Shown here piece by piece: positions 27,445 to 36,232 of a stretch of DNA of 64,000 nucleotides (its first letter is position 1; the number at the start of each line of letters is the position of its first letter). The stretch is from Anaerosporobacter sp031551385. Its GTDB lineage: Bacteria > Bacillota > Clostridia > Lachnospirales > Lachnospiraceae. The notes beneath the pieces were generated by a model, which saw nothing but the letters and a program-made list of their open reading frames with translations, was not told the DNA's origin and ran no database searches. The stretch is taken from positions 1-64,000 of the forward strand of contig NZ_JAVBNS010000004.1 in the NCBI RefSeq assembly GCF_031551385.1, read 5' to 3'. The position numbers and the translations under genes are program-made.

Positions 27445-27605
27445 AGCTAGTGGTTACTGTTCAGTCCCAAGCCTTGCACTACGCTGCAAGGCTATGGGCT
27501 AATAAAGCAGAACGACCAAGAATCCAGCCCCTTCGCCGAAGGCGAACTTTAAATGGGCTGGATTCCATTGCTGTGAACGCTATGTGTGAGCAGTAACAAG
27601 TAGCT
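27445..27605. repeat. 161-bp terminal-inverted-repeat element
   Basis: The 18-bp ends 27445-27462 and 27588-27605 are inverted repeats matching at 15 of 18 positions. Inside are two strong hairpins: AGCCTTGCA/TGCAAGGCT (27470-27493) and AATCCAGCCC/GGGCTGGATT (27521-27564, with a nested TTCGCC-GAA-GGCGAA). The whole can fold as a three-way junction. It has no ORF, so it may be a MITE or a structured RNA. Confidence 0.6.
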
Positions 27606-27619
27606 TGTTGAAGTATCTA

Positions 27620-27804
27620 CTAGGAAATTACAGGCTGTTATGGTAAAATACAGAGGCAAAGATAAAAACACAACGTATAGAGTCTATAAAAATAGTTTCT
27701 ATACAGATCTGGTAGGTAGTCCAGACGTATTCATCTGAATATAAGTAACCCTCCTCCTTGGTCGTCCATTCTTTGTTCATTACAATTTTAAGGAGGATTT
27801 TGTT
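27620..27804 (+). promoter_or_regulatory. Structured leader of yjdF, likely riboswitch
   Basis: Known yjdF genes are often preceded by the yjdF riboswitch, which senses azaaromatic compounds. This leader has several stems, for example GTATAGA/TCTATAC and TCTGG-N-CCAGA. CCTCCTT at 27753-27759 can pair with the AAGGAGG ribosome site at 27790-27796. That would allow translational control. I cannot match the consensus by eye with certainty. Confidence 0.55.
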
Positions 27805-28221
27805 ATGGACAAAGTATCGATTACGTTGAAAGTATTTTTTGAAGAACCATTTTGGAGAGGGCTTTTTGAAAGGGTCACGGACGGCAAATTGTCAGTTTGT
27901 AAAGTTACATTTGCCGAAGAACCAAAGGACTATGAAGTCTATGAGTTTATTCTAAAGAATTTCTATCAATTACGATTTAGTCCGACTGTGGAGATTGTTG
28001 TAAAGGAAATGAAACGTAATTCTAAAAGGTTACAGCGAGAGGTGCGAAAGCAGATTGATAATTCAGGCATAGGTACGAAATCGCAGCAAGCATTGAAATT
28101 ACAGCAGGAGCAGATGAAAACTGAACGGAAGGTTATTAGCAGAGAGCAAAGGGAAGCTGAAAGCCAACGTCAGTTTGAATTAAAACAACAAAAAAAGAAA
28201 CAGAAACATAGGGGCAGGTAG
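27805..28221 (+). CDS. yjdF: YjdF-family protein
   Basis: The 138-residue product opens with the YjdF pattern (VSITLKVFFEEPFWRGLFER, here broken into KVFFEEPFW and RGLFER as family landmarks) and ends in a long charged helix (SREQREAESQRQFELKQQKKKQKHRGR). The family (DUF2992) is of unknown biochemical function and is linked to defence against aromatic, DNA-intercalating compounds because of its riboswitch. The start has an excellent AAGGAGG site. Monocistronic, followed by two hairpins. Confidence 0.85.
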   Translation: MDKVSITLKVFFEEPFWRGLFERVTDGKLSVCKVTFAEEPKDYEVYEFILKNFYQLRFSPTVEIVVKEMKRNSKRLQREVRKQIDNSGIGTKSQQALKLQQEQMKTERKVISREQREAESQRQFELKQQKKKQKHRGR

Positions 28222-28266
28222 TAATGTACTTGTGCATATCTAATTTATAGATACACAAGTACATTA
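28222..28266 (+). terminator. Hairpin after yjdF (1)
   Basis: TAATGTACTTGTG and CACAAGTACATTA form a perfect 13-bp stem starting at the yjdF stop codon; no T-run. Confidence 0.5.
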
Positions 28267-28287
28267 GAATCCTATAGGACCAAGCAA

Positions 28288-28333
28288 ATAGAGCTTCCGA
28301 AATAGCTTCAATAGGCTGTTTCAGAAGCTCTAT
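28288..28333. terminator. Hairpin after yjdF (2)
   Basis: ATAGAGCTTC pairs with GAAGCTCTAT, with further inner pairing, between convergent genes. Probably a bidirectional terminator. Confidence 0.6.
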
Positions 28334-28361
28334 TATATTTATATACCTATGTTTTGGATAA

Positions 28362-29300
28362 CTATATAGAAAATAAATTAAGCTGCATATTCTTTTGGCT
28401 TTTAACCTTACGTTCCGTTACTTTGTCGAGTTCTGTTAGTTGACTACATAAAAGAGGTGCATTCTTATCATATGTTTGTAAAATACGATTGCGGACATCA
28501 GTATTATGATTGGCATAGCAATAAACACACCCATTTTGGCAAGTATTATAGAGCCCTAAATCTATGCTTGTAACACAGCCACATTCGAGACGTTGATTTT
28601 TATCTTTTTCTATATCAAGGGAACAGCCAAGTAACTTTGCGATAAGTCTACCGTCAATACATCGGGCATGTTCTATATTATAAGAAGATAGGTCAATATC
28701 TTCAGCACAAGTATCTATTTTGAGATGGAAGGAATGTGCAATTAAGGAAAGTTCTTTAGCAAGCATCATTTTATTATTGTGTGATAGTTCGTGAATATTC
28801 TTTCCTTTAATATTGCTAGAGATTTTGGTATATAAATCAATAAAACTAATAGTTGCTTTTTCTGTATAGTCACATAGTTTACTTGCAATATAGTTGAATT
28901 TTTCAATATGCCACTCTACAGTATATTTCTCATTTAATATAATAGGGTCATAACGCCAGATTACTCGTTGCTTTCCAAGTGTATTTGATAGCATCTGAAA
29001 TGTATTTATGCGTTCATCTAAATCAGGTAGATTTGTTTCAATATCTTTATCATAGGCATTTAAAGTAAATTGAAAATAATACATATATTCATGTAATATA
29101 TCAAGTTTATCTATTATAGGTTTAGGATTTTTGCTCCAAAACACAATGCAATCTACAACATCAGGAGAAAGATTGACCTTACTTACTTGATGCGTGTTCA
29201 TGGGATTGCGCACATAGGCATATTTTTCAGTTATCCGATTGATAAACCAATCTGAGAAAAAAGCAGGGATGTCAGTTCGACGACTAGCGCTGATTATCAT
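28362..29300 (-). CDS. DUF1848 protein (radical-SAM-like Fe-S)
   Basis: From the ATG at 29300 the product has 312 residues and starts with MIISASRRTDIPAFFSDW, the standard opening of DUF1848 proteins. The C-terminal third holds clustered cysteines (ECGCVTSIDLGLYNTCQNGCVYCYAN) matching the family's iron-sulfur motif. They are thought to be distant radical-SAM enzymes with unknown substrate. The longer frame to 29456 has no ribosome site and would add non-family sequence. It stands alone. Confidence 0.85.
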   Translation of the reverse strand: MIISASRRTDIPAFFSDWFINRITEKYAYVRNPMNTHQVSKVNLSPDVVDCIVFWSKNPKPIIDKLDILHEYMYYFQFTLNAYDKDIETNLPDLDERINTFQMLSNTLGKQRVIWRYDPIILNEKYTVEWHIEKFNYIASKLCDYTEKATISFIDLYTKISSNIKGKNIHELSHNNKMMLAKELSLIAHSFHLKIDTCAEDIDLSSYNIEHARCIDGRLIAKLLGCSLDIEKDKNQRLECGCVTSIDLGLYNTCQNGCVYCYANHNTDVRNRILQTYDKNAPLLCSQLTELDKVTERKVKSQKNMQLNLFSI

Positions 29301-29538
29301 AATTTTACCAAGCCTTAAATGAAAATGCTGTTTTTCCTTCCTTAGATATTCTTTTATCTTTATCATTTCGATGTAATCTATTATTTTATAGTTACATCCT
29401 ATCATTCTGTAGAAGATATAACAATAAAAATCTGGTACTTGATAAATTAGTAGCAAAAATCAGATGAAAACTTTTTGCGGACAGTGTCTGCAAAATTGCC
29501 AGAAGAATATAAAAAGACATTTTCATTTTTTATCTAAA

Positions 29539-30405
29539 CTATCCATGAAAGTAATATTGCAAAGCTTTAGCAATATAATCAGACGCTCCTGTTCCATATT
29601 TCTTGTCAGTTACATCTCTGACAGCATCATTAGAATAACTCTCTATAACCATATCCCAGAAGCCATCACCCATATCCAGACCCATATTTGTTTCATGGGA
29701 AAAATCAATCATTTGCTGTACGATAGTCTGGATTTCATCGGAAGCCACATCTTTTGTCATATCAGAAGTCAATCTTATATATAAATCATCACTTTTTTGA
29801 GTGATATCATCTATATTTTCTTTAAGATTATCTGCCTGTTCCATTAATTCTGAGAAATGTTCCAGATTGTATTTCATGGCCTCGGTATATTTTTCAACAC
29901 TACCAAACTGTTTGATAGCAATTTTAGCTACACTGGATTCATCATCTTGAACTTTCTGTATAAACTCATTGAAGTTTTCAAGACTGCCCCAATATTTAAT
30001 AACATCATCTGCATTTTTTGTTTTGAATTGTTCTAATGCTTCAACATATTCACTTAAATCAAACTCTTTAAAACTCATATAGGATTCTCCTCTCTCTAAT
30101 TTACTTAGAAGCTCAATAAGTTTGTTCATTCGATTACGTTTAAAAATGAGCAACTTTTTTTGTTCTCTAAAAGCTTCAAGTTTATCAAATTCTGGTGTTT
30201 GTAAAATTTCTTTAATGTCTTTAAGTTTAAAATCCAGTTCTTTGAAAAACAGGATTTGCTGTAATTTTTGCAAGGCTTCATCATTGTATAAGCGATAACC
30301 AGATGACGTTAACTGACTTGGTTTTAGAAGGTCAATTTCATCATAGTATTGTAATGTTCGTATGCTTATACCTGTTAATTCTGCAACTTGACTTATGGTT
30401 TTCAC
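29539..30405 (-). CDS. MerR-family regulator, TipA type
   Basis: Residues 1-70 form a MerR winged helix (ISQVAELTGISIRTLQYYDEIDLLKPSQL...GYRLYNDEAL), residues 75-110 a dimerising coiled coil, and about 140-288 a TipAS-type antibiotic-recognition domain (IAIKQFGSVEKYTEAM...SDYIAKALQYYFHG). TipA-type proteins activate their own promoter when they bind thiopeptides or other lipophilic drugs. The promoter at 30482-30512 has the 19-bp spacer and dyad typical of this control. Confidence 0.9.
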   Translation of the reverse strand: MKTISQVAELTGISIRTLQYYDEIDLLKPSQLTSSGYRLYNDEALQKLQQILFFKELDFKLKDIKEILQTPEFDKLEAFREQKKLLIFKRNRMNKLIELLSKLERGESYMSFKEFDLSEYVEALEQFKTKNADDVIKYWGSLENFNEFIQKVQDDESSVAKIAIKQFGSVEKYTEAMKYNLEHFSELMEQADNLKENIDDITQKSDDLYIRLTSDMTKDVASDEIQTIVQQMIDFSHETNMGLDMGDGFWDMVIESYSNDAVRDVTDKKYGTGASDYIAKALQYYFHG

Positions 30406-30481
30406 AGTAATCAGCTCCTTGTGTAATAGGAAAACGATATAGAAATTTGCCGGCGTATATCTATATTGTTCTCTAAGATAA

Positions 30482-30512
30482 AGAATACATTATCACGCTA
30501 CGTGGTAGTCAA
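30482..30512 (-). promoter_or_regulatory. MerR-type promoter with 19-bp spacer (TipA-like gene)
   Basis: On the minus strand: TTGACT (30507-30512), 19 bases, TATTCT (30482-30487). The spacer holds the dyad CACG-CTA-CGTG, extended at 30491-30507. Overlong spacers with a central dyad are the hallmark of MerR activation. Confidence 0.8.
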
Positions 30513-30657
30513 TAGTTTTTTTCTAATTTTAGCACACTTGACTCTGCTTTGGCTGTAAATAATTTATAGTTGAAAATCCCTAATACAAATGATATGATTA
30601 AAAAAATTTAGTAAGTGTTAGGTGCTATAATTAATTTATATTTTCGGAGGGGCTAGT

Positions 30658-31338
30658 ATGAGGACAGAACAAATAAAAACACATTTCGAAGAAGAAGCGA
30701 AAGAATATGATATTATTATTCAAAAATTAATTCCACATTATAACGAAATGATTGATGCACTAGTTTCCATAATACCATTTTCAAAAGATAGTAATTTTAC
30801 GATGATTGATTTAGGCTGTGGAACAGGTACAATTTCGAAAGCAGTAAAGACTAGTTTCTCAAATGTAGATATTACTTGTGTTGACGTTGCCGAGAATATG
30901 CTAGAGATAGCAAAAGATAAAATTGGTGGAGATGTAAATTGCATTCAAGCTGACTTTAATACATTCCAGTTTCCGAAGAAATATAATTTGATAGTATCCT
31001 CTTTGGCATTGCATCATTTAGAGACTGATAATGACAAAAAAGAGTTTTATAAAAAAATATACTCCGCACTTACGGATGATGGTATATTTATTAATCTTGA
31101 TGTTGTTTTAGGAAGTGATGAAAAACTACAGAAGGTATATATAGATAAATGGAAAGAATTTATGTTGCAAAATGTATCCGAAGAGGAAGTTGCGAATAAA
31201 TGGCTACCTAATTATTATGCAGAGGATAGGCCGACCCAGTTAGTAACACATCTTGCTATGTTGAAAGAATGTGGTTTTTCTTATATAGATGTTGTGTATA
31301 AGTATTATAATTATGCTGTATATATGGGGAAGAAATAG
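30658..31338 (+). CDS. Class I SAM-dependent methyltransferase
   Basis: A 226-residue methyltransferase with motif I MIDLGCGTGTIS (about 44-55), the acidic end of strand 2 (TCVDVAENML), motif II region IQADFNTF and SSLALHHL. Substrate unknown. CGGAGGGG precedes the start. A fragment of a MITE end follows directly after the stop. Confidence 0.85.
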   Translation: MRTEQIKTHFEEEAKEYDIIIQKLIPHYNEMIDALVSIIPFSKDSNFTMIDLGCGTGTISKAVKTSFSNVDITCVDVAENMLEIAKDKIGGDVNCIQADFNTFQFPKKYNLIVSSLALHHLETDNDKKEFYKKIYSALTDDGIFINLDVVLGSDEKLQKVYIDKWKEFMLQNVSEEEVANKWLPNYYAEDRPTQLVTHLAMLKECGFSYIDVVYKYYNYAVYMGKK

Positions 31339-31353
31339 CTAGGGCGTGTTTGA
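31339..31353 (+). repeat. Solo MITE end
   Basis: CTAGGGCGTGTTTGA is identical to the outer end of the element at 35753-35918. No second end is found nearby, so this is a decayed or solo copy. Downstream bases 31354-31504 hold a short coding-like remnant and no gene. Confidence 0.6.
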
Positions 31354-31504
31354 CTTTACCACAGTATCAAGGAAAAATAGATGATATCAATGCGATTATT
31401 GAGACGTTAATAAACTCCAATTAACAAGGTTTTTTGGTTATGAGATAATTAGTAGCTTCTCAATAATCTTAAAAAGAATAAAATAGCATTCCTTTATTGC
31501 TTGC

Positions 31505-32347
31505 TTACAGATTTTTTCTATATATTTTTTTATCTAGCAATATAGCCACTAAGCATACCAAAACATACCCAGCTACTCCAATAATAGAAGATTCAATGCC
31601 AAACTCTCCACCTGTCCAAACGAATGACTTTGTGTCTAGTACATAACTATACAAAGAATTTTCATTAAATGATGTTCCTATATTTAAGATTCCACCAATT
31701 ATAATAATATTCCAAAGAGCATGAACAATCGCACTATTCCATACGGATTTTGTTTTTAAGGCAATAAGTGAAAACATAATACCTACCATTGTTCCAGCCA
31801 AGATTACTAGGGCGCAACTTAAAAGGTTAAAATCCATTCCAATAATATGTAATATTCCAAAGAGCAAAGAAGGAACAATAATTGCAACTTTTCTGTCAAA
31901 TCTTTTTTCAACTACATTCATTATAATTCCGCGAAAAATAATTTCTTCAACAATGCCTGCTCCAAATCCTGTAAAAAAAACGCCTGCTGATACTATTACT
32001 AATTTTTGATTCAAATCGATTGCATTTTTCTCAAATGAACCACGAAGTAACAAAAAGCATGCACTTACAAGAACGGGTAAAACAAGTGCAGTAATTACCC
32101 ACTCTAACTTTAATTTAAAACGAGGAATATAGTAATCTATTCTATCTTCTTTCATATATTTTCTGCATAGCAATTTGATAAAGTATAATGCAAATGTAAT
32201 ATACATAACACCTGACAGTATATTGCAAATAAATTCGGGCATTTTAATCATTATAAATATATTTGCAATTAATAATGCTAATCCTTGTGATGCTACGAGT
32301 ATCAATATACTTAATATAATTGATAAAAGCATTTTCTTTGTTTTCAT
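31505..32347 (-). CDS. CPBP-family intramembrane protease
   Basis: A 280-residue polytopic protein with the CPBP (Abi) motifs: EEIIFRG (E-E-x-x-x-R) near 138-144, FGILHIIG (H) near 168 and HALWN near 219. About eight hydrophobic helices. Family members include Rce1-like CAAX proteases and bacteriocin self-immunity proteins. No partner is evident here. Confidence 0.85.
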   Translation of the reverse strand: MKTKKMLLSIILSILILVASQGLALLIANIFIMIKMPEFICNILSGVMYITFALYFIKLLCRKYMKEDRIDYYIPRFKLKLEWVITALVLPVLVSACFLLLRGSFEKNAIDLNQKLVIVSAGVFFTGFGAGIVEEIIFRGIIMNVVEKRFDRKVAIIVPSLLFGILHIIGMDFNLLSCALVILAGTMVGIMFSLIALKTKSVWNSAIVHALWNIIIIGGILNIGTSFNENSLYSYVLDTKSFVWTGGEFGIESSIIGVAGYVLVCLVAILLDKKIYRKNL

Positions 32348-32475
32348 GTTCTTCTTTTCTGCCTTTCAAATTATTATTTTTTCAAACAGACAGCAATGAC
32401 CTTTCGTTTTTTTACTATAAAGATAATCTACAAATCAAAATTTCAAAAAGAAAAATCATTGCTGCTTTGCAAACA

Positions 32476-32632
32476 TTACATATCCGATTTATCTTTTCGA
32501 CGATGATACATAATACCAATTATAAAAAGAATAGCCCCTACGATACAGCCAGAGAGCAAACATAATAGAAAAACATTTGCATCTAAGGTATTAAAGTTCC
32601 AAGTAGAAAGTCTGGCATCAAGGAAAGAAAGG
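32476..32632 (-). pseudogene. Membrane-protein 3' remnant
   Basis: A minus-strand frame of about 50 codons ends in TAA at 32476-32478 and contains one hydrophobic helix (FLLCLLSGCIVGAILFIIGIMY) and a basic tail (HRRKDKSDM), but no start. It looks like the tail of a lost membrane protein. Confidence 0.35.
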
Positions 32633-32655
32633 TGCTATGTGCAATTTAAGATCAA

Positions 32656-33480
32656 TTATATAACATCATGTACTACAGCGATAAATATACCACTAATTAT
32701 CATACATAAACCACATTTAACACAGGCATTATTCCTGATATAGCGAATAATCAAAAATAGAATCCAAACAAATGCAGTACAAAAAGTGGTAATTGCAAAT
32801 GCTGAAAACCAATAATCCTCCGAACCGGCATATAATCCACTTGCAATAATAATTGCATATAAAAGTATGGTATTTGCAGCCATTGCAATAAGACCTTTAT
32901 TGTTAACTAATAGCCCTTTTCGTGGTAGCTGATATAAGACAATCGGCAAAAATACAACAGAGAGACCAAACAATATTGGAATTATAGCAACAAAGAACCA
33001 ATCACCACCAGTATATAGACAGCATGTTAATAGTAATAATATTAAACTTGCTGTGAAGCAACCAATTGACCAAGATGCTTTTCTTTCTATAACAACGAGA
33101 GGAACAACAGTAATAGAGGCAACCATCATAAGTGAAGTTAATACAATAAAGAACCAGTCAAGCCCATGTCCGATTGCAAGATTGCAGATTAGACAAACAA
33201 CAATCGGAATTAATAATACTCCAGCAGTACAGATGCCAACTGTTGCAGCTCTTCTTTTTTCTTTCTTTGCATGCATAGTTAGAACACTATTTTTTTCTTC
33301 TATTAGGTGGTCATCTATATTTGTGTCCTTCAATTTCTCGAAAACAGTACTACAGTTACTACATTCTTTTAGATGTTCCTCCACAATCTTTTTACTTGAA
33401 TTGCTACAGGCATTATCCAGATATAGTGGAAGTAAATCTTGAACCATTTCGCAATCATATAACGTTTGATTATTACTCAT
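32656..33480 (-). CDS. Zinc-finger anti-sigma factor (pair 3)
   Basis: The start at 33480 gives 274 residues. The zf-HC2 domain has C10 and HLKECSNC (HxxxCxxC). After a linker come seven or so membrane helices (about 80-100, 105-125, 133-150, 157-180, 195-215, 225-245, 255-272), so unlike pair 1 the sensor part is a polytopic membrane domain. Start and sigma stop overlap within a few bases, indicating coupled translation. Confidence 0.85.
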   Translation of the reverse strand: MSNNQTLYDCEMVQDLLPLYLDNACSNSSKKIVEEHLKECSNCSTVFEKLKDTNIDDHLIEEKNSVLTMHAKKEKRRAATVGICTAGVLLIPIVVCLICNLAIGHGLDWFFIVLTSLMMVASITVVPLVVIERKASWSIGCFTASLILLLLTCCLYTGGDWFFVAIIPILFGLSVVFLPIVLYQLPRKGLLVNNKGLIAMAANTILLYAIIIASGLYAGSEDYWFSAFAITTFCTAFVWILFLIIRYIRNNACVKCGLCMIISGIFIAVVHDVI

Positions 33481-33482
33481 AT

Positions 33483-33956
33483 TTATTCCATCCTTTCTTG
33501 AATTTTTAGTCTGGCACGGTGATATGTCACACGAGCCCAAGTTTCTGTTTTACCAAATATTTTGCCTATCTTTTGAAATGATAGTTCTCCGAATATCCGT
33601 AGTTGAAATACTTCTTTATAAGGTTCTTCCATACTATGTAGGATTTGATGAATCTGAAAACTCAGATTTTCATCTTCAAGCAATTTGGAGATATTTACAT
33701 CAGAAGGAATATCTTCTGGCATTTCCTTTTTACGTGATTGCTTTCTTAATTCGTCAATACAAGTATTTTTGGCAATTGCACATAACCAAGTGAATTCACT
33801 TGAGTTCCCTTGATACTGTTGTTTGGTTTTCAATGCTTTAAAAAATACTTCTTGTGTAATTTCTTCTGCCATATGTGTGTTCTTTATCATTGTCATGACA
33901 TAAGAGTAAACTTCCATATAATAAGTATTATATAACTTATCAAAATCTACAGACAT
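33483..33956 (-). CDS. RNA polymerase ECF sigma factor (pair 3)
   Basis: A 157-residue sigma factor with region 2 (VDFDKLYNTYYMEVYSYV...AEEITQEVFFKALK...FTWLCAIAKNTCIDE) and region 4 (SMEEPYKEVFQLRIFGELSFQKIGKIFGKTETWARVTYHRAR). It is preceded by AGGAGG and by a clear ECF-type promoter at 33986-34011, so it should be autoregulated. Confidence 0.92.
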   Translation of the reverse strand: MSVDFDKLYNTYYMEVYSYVMTMIKNTHMAEEITQEVFFKALKTKQQYQGNSSEFTWLCAIAKNTCIDELRKQSRKKEMPEDIPSDVNISKLLEDENLSFQIHQILHSMEEPYKEVFQLRIFGELSFQKIGKIFGKTETWARVTYHRARLKIQERME

Positions 33957-33985
33957 AGAAACCTCCTTCCTGTTTTCATAGATTA

Positions 33986-34011
33986 GACGAGTAAAACAGG
34001 ATTTCGTTACA
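33986..34011 (-). promoter_or_regulatory. ECF-type promoter of sigma gene 3
   Basis: On the minus strand TGTAAC (34006-34011), 16 bases, CGTC (33986-33989): a textbook ECF promoter, 30 bp before the sigma start. Confidence 0.85.
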
Positions 34012-34149
34012 AAATATTTTGAAAATATTTTTGAAAATGTTTATAATAATAAAAATGCGAAAATTATCTTATTTTACCAGAACAAAGTATACTATATAAC
34101 TTGGTATTTGGCTAGAAGGATGAATATTAAAATATTTTTGAAATCATGC

Positions 34150-34180
34150 TTGACTACGACATCGTGTCGTACCTTAAAAT
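34150..34180 (+). promoter_or_regulatory. MerR-type promoter with 19-bp spacer (BmrR-like gene)
   Basis: TTGACT (34150-34155), 19 bases, TAAAAT (34175-34180). The spacer carries TACGACA-TCG-TGTCGTA, a perfect 7-bp dyad (34155-34171). Confidence 0.85.
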
Positions 34181-34204
34181 TTATTTAGAGGAGGCGATAG
34201 AATA

Positions 34205-35176
34205 ATGGAAATAATGACAGTAAGTGATGTGTCAAAACAGTTTAATATATCTACTAGAATGCTGAGGTATTATGAAAAAACGGGACTGATTGCAAGTACA
34301 CGTATTGAAAACTATTCGTATCGTGTATATGATGCAAATGCCGTAAAACGTTTACAGCAGATTCTTGTACTTAGAAAACTAAGAATTCCAGTAAAGCAGA
34401 TTGGAGTAATTCTTGATGACGAAGAACAAATTCAAACATTAGAAATTGTCCAAAAGAATCTGTCAGAACTGAATGAGGAAATTGTAGCATTAACTACAAT
34501 ACAGGATATATTAAAAACTTTAGTATCAAAACTTGATGAAGGTATAAGACGAAAAATACGATTGGATTTACTAGAGGACACAGAGCTTATCGATATCGTA
34601 CATGTTCTAAATTCTCCCAAGACGAATCTAAAGGAGGAACGATCAATGGATGAATTAGTTAAAGCAAGCAAAGTGTTAGAATCAAAGATGGAGGTAAGAA
34701 TTGTGTATTTACCACCAGCAACAGTAGCATCATGTCAGTATATTAGGGACAATCCAGAAAATTATGTTGGAGAAAAGGTATATGCATTTATTAAAGAATC
34801 CAATCTACTAAAAATTAAGCCAGACCTTAGAGCTTATGGTTTTAATAATCCGTCACCACAAGAGGGACAGAAGGATTATGGTTATGAGTTTTGGGTAACC
34901 ATTCCTGAAGATATGGAAGTTCCAGAACCACTTATAAAGAAACAATTTGCAGGAGGACTATATGCGGCGCATTGCATAAAACATGGAGATTTTTTTGAAT
35001 GGGAAGGATTTATTAATCTGCTAAAGGAAAGCGAAGAGTATGATATTGATTGGAGAGAGCCAGAAGGAATGGGTGGCTGTTTGGAAGAAGAGATAAACAT
35101 CTATACGAATATGTTAGAAGGATTAAATACAGCAGGACAGCTAGATTTGCTTATCCCGATAAAAAGAAAAGGTTAA
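34205..35176 (+). CDS. MerR-family regulator with GyrI-like ligand domain
   Basis: The 323-residue product has a MerR winged helix (VSDVSKQFNISTRMLRYYEKTGLI...SYRVYDANAV, 1-70), a coiled coil (about 80-120) and a C-terminal GyrI-like/effector-binding domain (about 160-323: VRIVYLPPATVASCQYI ... GGLYAAHCIKHGDFFEWEGFINLL). This is BmrR-like architecture for binding cationic lipophilic drugs. AGAGGAGG precedes the start. The 19-bp-spacer promoter implies self-activation. Confidence 0.9.
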   Translation: MEIMTVSDVSKQFNISTRMLRYYEKTGLIASTRIENYSYRVYDANAVKRLQQILVLRKLRIPVKQIGVILDDEEQIQTLEIVQKNLSELNEEIVALTTIQDILKTLVSKLDEGIRRKIRLDLLEDTELIDIVHVLNSPKTNLKEERSMDELVKASKVLESKMEVRIVYLPPATVASCQYIRDNPENYVGEKVYAFIKESNLLKIKPDLRAYGFNNPSPQEGQKDYGYEFWVTIPEDMEVPEPLIKKQFAGGLYAAHCIKHGDFFEWEGFINLLKESEEYDIDWREPEGMGGCLEEEINIYTNMLEGLNTAGQLDLLIPIKRKG

Positions 35177-35326
35177 ATTACTAGAAAAGTATTGACTGTA
35201 GATAGACACTGTAGTATTAGGTGGTTTACTACTGCTTGCTTGGAATAAATGGTATACTCGTGTTAATTGACATAGTATAAAAAACAAAGTAAACTGAATA
35301 GGATAAACGAAAGTGAGGAAAATCCT

Positions 35327-35767
35327 ATGCAGATTTCAAGTAGATTTACAATTGCAGTTCATATATTTGCGTGTATCGATACTTTTGAGAAGGAATATAA
35401 GATTACAAGTGAGTTTTTGGCTTCCAGTACGAATGTAAATCCAGTTATTATAAGAAAATTGTTGGCACAGCTAAAAGCGGCTGGACTTGTGAGTGTAGTA
35501 CGAGGAAGTGGGGGCGCTTCTATTGCAAAGCCACTTCAAGACATTACATTTCTTGATATATATAAGGCAGTAGAATGTGTAGAAGATGGAAAATTATTTA
35601 ACTTCCATGAAAACCCGAATTCAAATTGCCCTGTTGGCAAAAATATTCATCATATACTTGATGATAAATTAGAGAGAGTACAGTCAGCGATGGAGAAGGA
35701 GCTTGCATCTATTACATTAGAAGATATAAAAAAAGATACAGCAAAGCACATACTAGGGCGTGTTTGA
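35327..35767 (+). CDS. Rrf2-family regulator, C-terminus supplied by a MITE
   Basis: A 146-residue Rrf2 protein: winged helix (1-60, STNVNPVIIRKLLAQLKAAGLVSVVRGSGGASIAKP as helix and wing landmarks) and a dimerisation helix. Only one Cys remains (SNCPVGK), so an IscR-type cluster is unlikely. The last four residues (LGRV) and stop are encoded by the left end of the MITE at 35753, so the native C-terminus has been replaced. Confidence 0.88.
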   Translation: MQISSRFTIAVHIFACIDTFEKEYKITSEFLASSTNVNPVIIRKLLAQLKAAGLVSVVRGSGGASIAKPLQDITFLDIYKAVECVEDGKLFNFHENPNSNCPVGKNIHHILDDKLERVQSAMEKELASITLEDIKKDTAKHILGRV

Positions 35768-35918
35768 AAAATCATTCCACTGTTCTGCACCCTCCACTCA
35801 GCGGTCTGAAAGCTCAAAATTCAGTCAATGTAGCTCGCTACACCTCCTGAATTTTGAGCTTCCACCCCACTAAGTGGAGTGCACAGCCCAGTAAGAGCAT
35901 TTTTCAAACACGCCCTAG
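35753..35918. mobile_element. 166-bp MITE with 20-bp perfect terminal inverted repeats
   Basis: Ends 35753-35772 and 35899-35918 are perfect 20-bp inverted repeats (CTAGGGCGTGTTTGAAAAAT). Inside, AGCTCAAAATTCAG pairs with CTGAATTTTGAGCT (35811-35824/35847-35860) and TGTAGC with GCTACA, so nearly the whole element is self-complementary. If the element proper begins at GGGCG, it is flanked by TA on both sides, the duplication left by IS630/Tc1-type transposases. No transposase is present. Confidence 0.8.
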
Positions 35919-36027
35919 AAGAGTAGAGGATAACTCTTTAGAAGGTCGTAAAGCAAGGTGTTTTTGCTGGGTGAAAGTCACAAAAAAACATAAATGAAAA
36001 CATATAGTCCTGAATAGTTATAGTAAG

Positions 36028-36083
36028 AAGTTCATCAGAAAGGCATCCAGAAATTCATTCTGAATGTCTTTTTTGATGAGCTT
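36028..36083 (+). terminator. Hairpin between MITE and abiEi
   Basis: AAGTTCATCA (36028-36037) pairs with TGATGAGCTT (36074-36083), with more inner pairing, then GATTTTA. The rest of 35919-36232 shows no gene. Confidence 0.45.
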
Positions 36084-36232
36084 GATTTTACTCCACCAAA
36101 AGATAATACAAAAACTTAATACCATTGTACATGATTAGAGTAACCTTGTAATTCTATAAAAAAGTTGTTATAATAGAACTTGATACAAAAACTATAAAGT
36201 AATTGTACGAAGTTGTATTAGGAGTGATGTGT

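Noticed and set aside
29457..29543. Short plus-strand coding-like tail after the DUF1848 gene region
   Set aside because: About 25 codons without start or recognised family; too short to support as a feature.
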